Assembly (NCBI RefSeq): GCF_002286965.1
Contig: NZ_NSKD01000003.1
Coordinates: 434,001 to 498,000, forward strand
DNA: 64,000 nt
Direction of reading: 5' to 3'
DNA from: Halovibrio salipaludis
GTDB lineage: Bacteria; Pseudomonadota; Gammaproteobacteria; Pseudomonadales; Oleiphilaceae
The notes under the pieces were generated by a model that made no database searches, was not told the origin of the DNA, and was given only the letters and a program-made list of their open reading frames with translations. Numbering within the stretch: position 1 is the stretch's first letter; each line of letters starts with the position of its first letter. Made by a program: the position numbers and the translations under genes. Below are positions 58,577 through 64,000 of this stretch, piece by piece.

Positions 58577-60226
58577 ATGGATGAGAACGAGCGCTACAAC
58601 CTTTACCGGAAGCTGCGGTTTCTGATCACGGATGACTTTGAGAACTTCCGAAAGTCCATGCGTCAGATGCTCAGCAGCTTTGGCGCCGAAAAGATCGACA
58701 TGGCGGCCAACGGCAACGAAACCATTGCCAAGTGCAGCAAGGACCATTACGACGTCCTGATCTGTGACTTCAACCTGGGCTCTGGGAAGACCGGCCAGCA
58801 GGTGCTGGAGGCGCTGCGCCACAACAGGCTGCTGCGCCATACATCACTGTTTGTGCTGGTGACCGCGGAAACCTCACGGGAGATCGTGATGGGCGCCCGG
58901 GAATACCACCCCGATACCTACATCATCAAACCCATTACCCAGGCCGTGCTGCAGAAACGCATGGATGCCCTGATGGCCCAGCGCCACGCCCTCTACCCCA
59001 TCAACCATGCCCTCGACCAGCAGGACCTGCCGGAAGCCATCAGCCAGGCGGAGCAGCTCCTGCAGACGAAGACCCGCTACCGTAACCGGATCATGCAGAT
59101 CCTCGGTGACCTCTACCTGCAGCGCGGCACGCCAGATCCCGCACGCGGCATCTACGAACAGGTGCTGGAAGGCCGCGAGCTGGCCTGGGCCCGCATGGGC
59201 ATGGGGCGGGCCGCACTGGCCCGCAACGCCCTGGACGAAGCCATCAGCCATTTCGAGACACTGATCGACAGCAACCCGGACTACATCGAGGCCTACGATG
59301 CCCTGGCGGACGCACTGCAGCGCAAGGGCAACAGCCGCAGGGCCCAGGAGGTCGTGCAAAAGGCGGTTGAGATCTCGCCCCTGGCCATCCTGCGCCAGAA
59401 ACAGCTTGCCGGCATCGCCGCCAGTAACCAGGACATGGACACCGCCGCCGATGCCTGGCGCGCCACCGTTAAGCTCAGCGACAACTCCATCCACGACAAT
59501 CCCGAAAACTACCTTGGCCTGGGCCGCTCCCTGTCCGAACTCAGCGACGGCAACACCTCCAGCGAAGGCAAACAACTGGCGGACGAGGCCCTCAAGACGC
59601 TGCATAACATGGAGCGCCGCTTCAAGGACGATGAAAGCGCGAAAACCCGGAAACAGCTGGTAGCCGCCCGGGTCTACGCCGGCCAGGGCCGGATGAACGA
59701 AAGCCGCAAGGCGCTGGACAGCATCAGTGACCAGCTGGATCCGGAGACCCTGAGCCCGGAGGAGACCCTGGATTACGCCCGCGCGCTCTACACCCAGCAG
59801 GAGGATGGGGCTGCCCAGCGGGTTCTCAACCAGCTGGCCGAACGCTGTCAGGATGACCCGAAAATCATGAAGGCCATCGAGGAACTGATGGATGAGCCCG
59901 TCAGCTTCCACAAGAAGAACCAGGCCCGGGCGCTTAACAAGGAAGGCATCAAGGCCTTTGAGAGCGGCGAGCTGGGTCAGGCCGCGGATTCCTTCAGCCA
60001 GACTCTGGAGCTGGTGCCCCAGCATCCGGCCCTGAACCTCAACCTGGTCCAGGTGCTGCTCAAGAATGCGGAAAAGGAAGGAAAAGGGTCAGACCCGAAC
60101 ATGCTGCGCCGCTGTGAGCGGTGCCTTGATCAGCTCAGCCACCTGCCGCCCCAGCACAAGCAGTACAAACGCTACCAGTTCCTGAAAAAGAAAATTGCGG
60201 ATCTCAAATCCGGGAGCAACACATGA
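58577..60226 (+). CDS. Response regulator with TPR output region
   Basis: 549 residues. Receiver domain (residues about 12-125) with acidic pair Asp19/Asp20, phospho-acceptor Asp64 (VLICDFNLG), Thr in LVTAETS and Lys in IIKPI. The rest is helical with tetratricopeptide-type repeats (GIYEQVLEGRELAWARMGMGRAAL, AISHFETLIDSNPDYIEAYDALADAL, AADSFSQTLELVPQHPALNLNLVQ). No DNA-binding, cyclase or phosphatase domain, so the output is likely protein-protein. It is translationally coupled to the next gene (ATGA), a kinase-like protein, its probable partner. Confidence 0.88.
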   Translation: MDENERYNLYRKLRFLITDDFENFRKSMRQMLSSFGAEKIDMAANGNETIAKCSKDHYDVLICDFNLGSGKTGQQVLEALRHNRLLRHTSLFVLVTAETSREIVMGAREYHPDTYIIKPITQAVLQKRMDALMAQRHALYPINHALDQQDLPEAISQAEQLLQTKTRYRNRIMQILGDLYLQRGTPDPARGIYEQVLEGRELAWARMGMGRAALARNALDEAISHFETLIDSNPDYIEAYDALADALQRKGNSRRAQEVVQKAVEISPLAILRQKQLAGIAASNQDMDTAADAWRATVKLSDNSIHDNPENYLGLGRSLSELSDGNTSSEGKQLADEALKTLHNMERRFKDDESAKTRKQLVAARVYAGQGRMNESRKALDSISDQLDPETLSPEETLDYARALYTQQEDGAAQRVLNQLAERCQDDPKIMKAIEELMDEPVSFHKKNQARALNKEGIKAFESGELGQAADSFSQTLELVPQHPALNLNLVQVLLKNAEKEGKGSDPNMLRRCERCLDQLSHLPPQHKQYKRYQFLKKKIADLKSGSNT

Positions 60227-60906
60227 GCAATGATCTCGACTTTTCCACGGTGCTCGCCTCAACCGTCCATGACATGAAGAATTCCCTGGGGATGCTGTTG
60301 AATTCACTGGATGAGGTGCGTGACTCAGTCGGCGAGGAGGTTCGTGGTGCCCGCCCCTTCACCACCCTCGAGTATGAGGCCCAGCGGGTGCATGGCGACC
60401 TGGTCCAGCTGCTGAGTCTCTACCGGCTGTCCGAGGAAAAGCTTTCCGCGACCGTGGAGGAGCAGCTGGTCCACGACTTTCTTGATGAGCAGCAGGCCCA
60501 TCACCGGCGCCTGCTGGAAGGGCTGGGCATCACACTGGAGGTCCACACCGAGCCGGATGCGGAGGAAGGCTATTTTGATCCCCAGCTCGTCAGTGGCGTC
60601 CTGACCAATGTGATCAACAACGCCATCCGCTACGCCGGCAGCCAACTCCAGCTGAACGCCCGTGCCGAAGACGGCTGGCTGGTACTGAGCGTGGAGGACG
60701 ATGGGCCGGGCTACCCGGAACACATGCTGGCGGTGGATTTTTCCGGCACCGAGCGCATCGACTTCAGCACCGGCAGCACCAACCTCGGGCTCTATTTCGC
60801 CGAACGCATGGCCGGGATGCACACCGCCGGCGAACGTCAGGGCTTCACCCGCCTGCGCAATGGCGGTGATCTGGGAGGCAGTGTATTCGAGCTGTGGCTG
60901 CCGTAA
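60223..60906 (+). CDS. Minimal histidine kinase lacking a sensor domain
   Basis: 227 residues. H-box STVHDMKNSLG (His16) and a HATPase domain with N-box NVINNAIRYAG, G1 VEDDGPGYPEHM and G2 STNLGLYFAERMA. No membrane helix, PAS or GAF domain: the H-box is almost at the N-terminus. Signal input must come from a partner, possibly the TPR response regulator encoded before it. Confidence 0.88.
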   Translation: MSNDLDFSTVLASTVHDMKNSLGMLLNSLDEVRDSVGEEVRGARPFTTLEYEAQRVHGDLVQLLSLYRLSEEKLSATVEEQLVHDFLDEQQAHHRRLLEGLGITLEVHTEPDAEEGYFDPQLVSGVLTNVINNAIRYAGSQLQLNARAEDGWLVLSVEDDGPGYPEHMLAVDFSGTERIDFSTGSTNLGLYFAERMAGMHTAGERQGFTRLRNGGDLGGSVFELWLP

Positions 60907-60946
60907 CCCCGTAAAGGGTTTCAGCTACTTAGGCTTGCGGGGAGGC

Positions 60947-60964
60947 GGCTCCATCCCTGGAGCC
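60947..60964. terminator. Hairpin between the kinase gene and the FadL-like gene
   Basis: 7-bp arms GGCTCCA / TGGAGCC with loop TCCC, 41 bases after the kinase stop and 14 before the FadL-like stop. No T-run on either side; a weak or Rho-assisted terminator for convergent genes. Confidence 0.35.
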
Positions 60965-60977
60965 GAGGGGATGGAGT

Positions 60978-62378
60978 TCAGAATGAGCGACTGAGTTCCA
61001 CGGAAGCGCTCCATGCGCTCAGGTCGTAAGAGCCAGTGTAACTGGCATTCCCATCTTCAGTCGTGGGCTGAGCATGGGTGTATTCCCGCTCGTTGACCTT
61101 CGCGTCACCATCAAAGATGAGCGTGCCAACGGCCGCATCCACGGTCCAGTCGGTATTGGCCGGCGCAAACTGGGCACCCAGAGTCAGCCAGTGGCGGTCC
61201 TGGGAGGGAATGCGTGCTGTCGTGTAGCTGTCCACAGGTGATTCGTCCCAGGCGTAGCCCGCTTTGAGCTTCCACTGCGGGTCCGCCTGCCAGGTGGCAC
61301 CGAGGTTGTACTGCCAGGTGTCCTGCCACTTCTCGGTGATATGGGTGATCGGATTACCAACCTGGCCTTGGGCTCTGAGTGCGCTGGAAACTTCACCTGT
61401 ACCACCCTCACCGGAGTAAATGTCGAGCTCCTCAAAGTCGCTCCAGCGTGCCCAAGTGGCGCCAAACAGCAGGGTAACGTCATCATTAAGCTGATGCCGT
61501 GCACCGAAGGTTACGCTCGGCGGGATATCGAGAGGAACCTCCGCCTCCTCTTTAAGAGTTGTGAGTCCGTTTTGAGTCGGGAAATCACTGATGGTGATGT
61601 CACCTTCTAAAGAAGAGCCTGTGCCTGTCTCAGCGGTCAGGCCAAACTGTGTCCTGTCTGAGAGTTCATACAGGGCACCGATGCGGAGCGTGTATTCAAT
61701 GGTGTCACCTTCAACGTTCGAATAGGTCGGCGCTGCTGCGAGTTGTTGTCTTTCTTGAGCGCTAATTGCCCCTTTTTGCTCCAGTTTATACAGCGCTCCC
61801 GAAGTATCTGCGAACTTGGACAACTTGCCGTCCAGATACATGATATTCACGCCGACACCCAGAGACAGCCCATTGCCGGAATCCACTGCAATGGAAGGCG
61901 TGAGGGCGATACCGGTGAGTTCCGTTTCATCCGCAAAGTAGCGACCGGTAAAGTCATCATCGTAGTCTGCCGCCAGACCATAGGGCGCATGCAGACCAAC
62001 ACCCACAGCGACATTCTCCGACATCTCATGGGTCAGGAAAGCGCTGGGGAGATAGGCGGGATCAGCAATATCACCACCGGTCGTACCACTAACAGGCTGA
62101 CCGAGCTGATTGGTTGCGGATGCACTATCGGCTTCAGCATCGATATCCAGAACCGCAGCACCGAAGGAGAGATTGGTACCGGAAAGCTGGGTCATACCCG
62201 CTGGGTTGAAGATCACCGTCGAGGCGTTCTGCGGGTTGGCAGCGGCGCCGGCATTGGCGGTGCCCATGGCGCTCGCGCTCTGCTCGTTCAGGGAGAAGCC
62301 ACCCGCCATGGCCATACCGGGAATCATTGCAGCGGTAAGAACAACTGCGCCTTTTGCATCAAAGACTGTACGCATCAT
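60978..62378 (-). CDS. FadL-family outer-membrane transport protein
   Basis: 466 residues. Signal peptide ending GMAMA, then the FadL hatch start GGFSLNEQSASAMGTANAGAAA; alternating hydrophobic strands and a C-terminal aromatic (SRSF) fit a 14-strand beta barrel. Imports long-chain fatty acids or other hydrophobic compounds; subfamily not assignable. RBS GAGGT precedes the start. Confidence 0.9.
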   Translation of the reverse strand: MMRTVFDAKGAVVLTAAMIPGMAMAGGFSLNEQSASAMGTANAGAAANPQNASTVIFNPAGMTQLSGTNLSFGAAVLDIDAEADSASATNQLGQPVSGTTGGDIADPAYLPSAFLTHEMSENVAVGVGLHAPYGLAADYDDDFTGRYFADETELTGIALTPSIAVDSGNGLSLGVGVNIMYLDGKLSKFADTSGALYKLEQKGAISAQERQQLAAAPTYSNVEGDTIEYTLRIGALYELSDRTQFGLTAETGTGSSLEGDITISDFPTQNGLTTLKEEAEVPLDIPPSVTFGARHQLNDDVTLLFGATWARWSDFEELDIYSGEGGTGEVSSALRAQGQVGNPITHITEKWQDTWQYNLGATWQADPQWKLKAGYAWDESPVDSYTTARIPSQDRHWLTLGAQFAPANTDWTVDAAVGTLIFDGDAKVNEREYTHAQPTTEDGNASYTGSYDLSAWSASVELSRSF

Positions 62379-62407
62379 TACCTCTTTGTTGTGTCTGTCG
62401 GCGCGGA

Positions 62408-62436
62408 TTCTAATGCGGTTTCAGCTCACATCACAA
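62408..62436 (-). promoter_or_regulatory. Putative promoter of the FadL-like gene
   Basis: Minus-strand TTGTGA (62436-62431), 17-bp spacer and TTAGAA (62413-62408), 30 bases before the start. Confidence 0.4.
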
Positions 62437-62568
62437 ATTACAGTCACCAATCAGTGGCCGGCCGGCCATAGCAGAGCGGTTTCTCCACCCGGATCCGGGA
62501 TATGCCCCCCGGGTGCACGAAGCGCGACTGACGCCCAGAATGCCCGCTTCCATGCCGGACGTTCGGGT

Positions 62569-63156
62569 TCAACGGTTATGAACCCCGGACATATCCGGAA
62601 GCTCGTGGGCTATGCCCTTGTGGCAGTCAATGCAGGTTGCCTCATCGCCGGCCAGGGCGGTGGAGTGGGCTTCCGCAGCGCGGGGGCTCTGGCGGGTGAA
62701 GTCCATGGAATCGAATTCATGGCAGTTGCGGCATTCCAGTGAGTCGTTTGCCTCCAGGCGTGCCCACTCGCGTTCCGCCAGCTCCCGACGTTTGGCCTCG
62801 AACTTCTCGGGCGTATTGATGGTGCCGAAGAGCCAGCCCCAGACCTCCTTCGAGGCTTCCATCTTGCGCGCCACCTTGTCCGTCCACTCGTGGGGCACAT
62901 GGCAGTCCGAACAGGTCGCCCGCACGCCGGAGCTGTTGCTGTAGTGGACAGTGCCCTTGAGCTCCTCAAAAACATTGTCCCTCATCTCATGGCAGGAAAC
63001 GCAGAACTGTTCAGTGTTGGTGGCCTCCATCGCGGTGTTGAAACCGCCCCAGAAGATGATGCCGGCAATGAATCCCCCCAGAACCAGTACGCCCAGGCTG
63101 ATGGTGGCCGCTGGCCGCCACAGCAGGCGCCAGTAGTAGCACAGCCATTGTTTCAT
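62569..63156 (-). CDS. napC: NapC/NirT-type tetraheme cytochrome c
   Basis: 195 residues. N-terminal membrane anchor ([18 protein letters not shown]) and four heme sites CVSCH, CSDCH, CRNCH and CIDCH. Oxidises quinol and passes electrons to the periplasmic nitrate reductase NapAB. Its start overlaps the napB stop (ATGA). Confidence 0.94.
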   Translation of the reverse strand: MKQWLCYYWRLLWRPAATISLGVLVLGGFIAGIIFWGGFNTAMEATNTEQFCVSCHEMRDNVFEELKGTVHYSNSSGVRATCSDCHVPHEWTDKVARKMEASKEVWGWLFGTINTPEKFEAKRRELAEREWARLEANDSLECRNCHEFDSMDFTRQSPRAAEAHSTALAGDEATCIDCHKGIAHELPDMSGVHNR

Positions 63157-63644
63157 TCCGCGCCTCCCTGGCCATCACCGTCCTCGGCCAGCCGACGCAG
63201 CACCTCATCAACCGTCTCAAAACGGTTCTCCACCAGCGGCTCAGCGTCAGTCTGCGGCACATGGCACTGGGTGCAGAAGTAACGGTCAGGGGACACCGCC
63301 GCCAGCACCTGCTTGTTGCGGTCCATGAAGTGGGTGATGCTGACCATCGGGGCGCCGCTTTCCGGTGAGGCGCTGCGGCTGTGGCAGTCCAGGCACTGGT
63401 TGAAGCGTTTATCCAGCTGGTAGCCGTCAATACTGTGCGGGATCACCGGCGGCTGCTCCGGGTAATTGCGTTCCTCGCGCCCCTTGCGGTCGGTGACACC
63501 GGCAATGGGCGGAGCGGCAGGCGTCGCGCTGTAGCCGGCACCACGCAGACCATCCGGCCTGGGCGCGTCCGTCTTCTCCGCGGCCACGCCCATGGCCAGA
63601 ACAGTGAGCACCAGTAGGGTGACGGTCGTGATGAAGCTTTTCAT
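63153..63644 (-). CDS. napB: Periplasmic nitrate reductase small subunit NapB
   Basis: 163 residues, signal peptide ending near GVAA, two heme sites CLDCH and CTQCH. Typical NapB features: [24 protein letters not shown] and [11 protein letters not shown]. Diheme partner of NapA, accepts electrons from NapC. Lies between napA and napC. Confidence 0.95.
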   Translation of the reverse strand: MKSFITTVTLLVLTVLAMGVAAEKTDAPRPDGLRGAGYSATPAAPPIAGVTDRKGREERNYPEQPPVIPHSIDGYQLDKRFNQCLDCHSRSASPESGAPMVSITHFMDRNKQVLAAVSPDRYFCTQCHVPQTDAEPLVENRFETVDEVLRRLAEDGDGQGGAE

Positions 63645-63668
63645 AATGGGCCTCCCTTTGCCGGTGCC

Positions 63669-64000
63669 TTAAGCCAGGTTCACGAGTTCCAGGCGAACCG
63701 CGCACTTCTTGAAGTCGGTCTGCTTGGAGATGGGATCGGTGGCGTCCAGCGTGACCTTGTTGATCAGCTTGCCCGCGTCGAAGAAGGGCACGAAGATCAG
63801 CCCCCTGGGTGGATTCACGCGGCCCCGTGTCTCGACCCGGGCGCGGATGGAGCCCCGCCGGCTGACCACGCGCACCTCGCTGCCACGGCGCATGCCCTGC
63901 TCCCGGGCATCGTCGAAGTTCATGTAGACCAGAGCATCCGGCACGGCCTGGTGCAGCTCCGGTACCCGGCGCGTCATGGACCCGGTGTGCCAGTGCTCCA
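63669..64000 (-). CDS. napA: Periplasmic nitrate reductase catalytic subunit NapA, C-terminal end only
   Basis: Runs off the right edge; about 109 residues visible. The frame is open to 64000 and reads [20 protein letters not shown], then the molybdopterin dinucleotide-binding barrel ([56 protein letters not shown]). This is the C-terminal signature of NapA. First visible gene of the nap operon. Confidence 0.95.
   Translation of the reverse strand, partial: EHWHTGSMTRRVPELHQAVPDALVYMNFDDAREQGMRRGSEVRVVSRRGSIRARVETRGRVNPPRGLIFVPFFDAGKLINKVTLDATDPISKQTDFKKCAVRLELVNLA

Overview
This window looks like chromosomal DNA of a GC-rich, probably halophilic or marine gammaproteobacterium, with a gene set closest to Marinobacter-, Halomonas- or Pseudomonas-like lineages. 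The main evidence is the block pyrG-kdsA-eno-ftsB-ispD-ispF-truD-surE-pcm-DUF368-nlpD-rpoS, the rnfG-rnfE-nth order, a desT/desC/desB locus arranged as in Pseudomonas, an E. coli-type MntR and a Nap nitrate reductase. The genus assignment is inference. I saw no rRNA, tRNA, CRISPR array, integrase or transposase.

Layout. 1-1867: end of an rnf operon followed by nth. 1864-2442: a secreted chalcone-isomerase-fold protein. 2443-13080: a metal-efflux region with a PII-like protein, a CzcCBA-type exporter whose adaptor has a His-rich segment, a CzcI-like exported protein, a CadR-type MerR regulator, a divergent Zn/Cd/Pb P-type ATPase with a 19-bp-spacer MerR promoter, and a CDF exporter. 13116-24156: the housekeeping block from rpoS back to pyrG, read on the minus strand with many 4-bp overlaps. 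A long perfect inverted repeat sits between eno and kdsA. 24306-30269: a frameshifted SO_0444-type metal permease, an FAD-dependent dehydrogenase, a Kef-type antiporter and a luciferase-like oxidoreductase.

30435-32997 is the most unusual stretch. It holds an AbiTii-like protein, then an uncharacterised protein with a helical body and a Gly-rich hydrophobic C-terminal third, then two tandem homologous 117-residue membrane proteins in overlapping frames. I read this as a membrane-targeting toxin with a duplicated immunity gene. Base composition drops to about 40-50% GC in the segments I counted.

33078-45757: single metabolic genes; the unsaturated-fatty-acid locus desB-desC with divergent desT and two matching 18-bp operators; an HDAC-family deacetylase; and a manganese ABC importer with divergent mntR and a palindromic operator. 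One importer permease carries a fused winged-helix tail. 45966-51536: rhlE, a REP element next to a remnant of a cation antiporter, an SDR, a di-heme peroxidase, msrPQ and a SixA-like phosphatase. 51529-58392: two predicted lipoproteins, an XdhC-linked molybdenum hydroxylase and an Smr-domain protein. 58577-60906: a TPR response regulator paired with a very small histidine kinase. 60978-62378: a FadL-type porin. 62569-64000: napC, napB and the end of napA, running off the right edge.

Start codons were moved from the longest frame where a ribosome binding site, an ATGA overlap or family knowledge supported it. Families are named from motif recognition alone; no database search was run.
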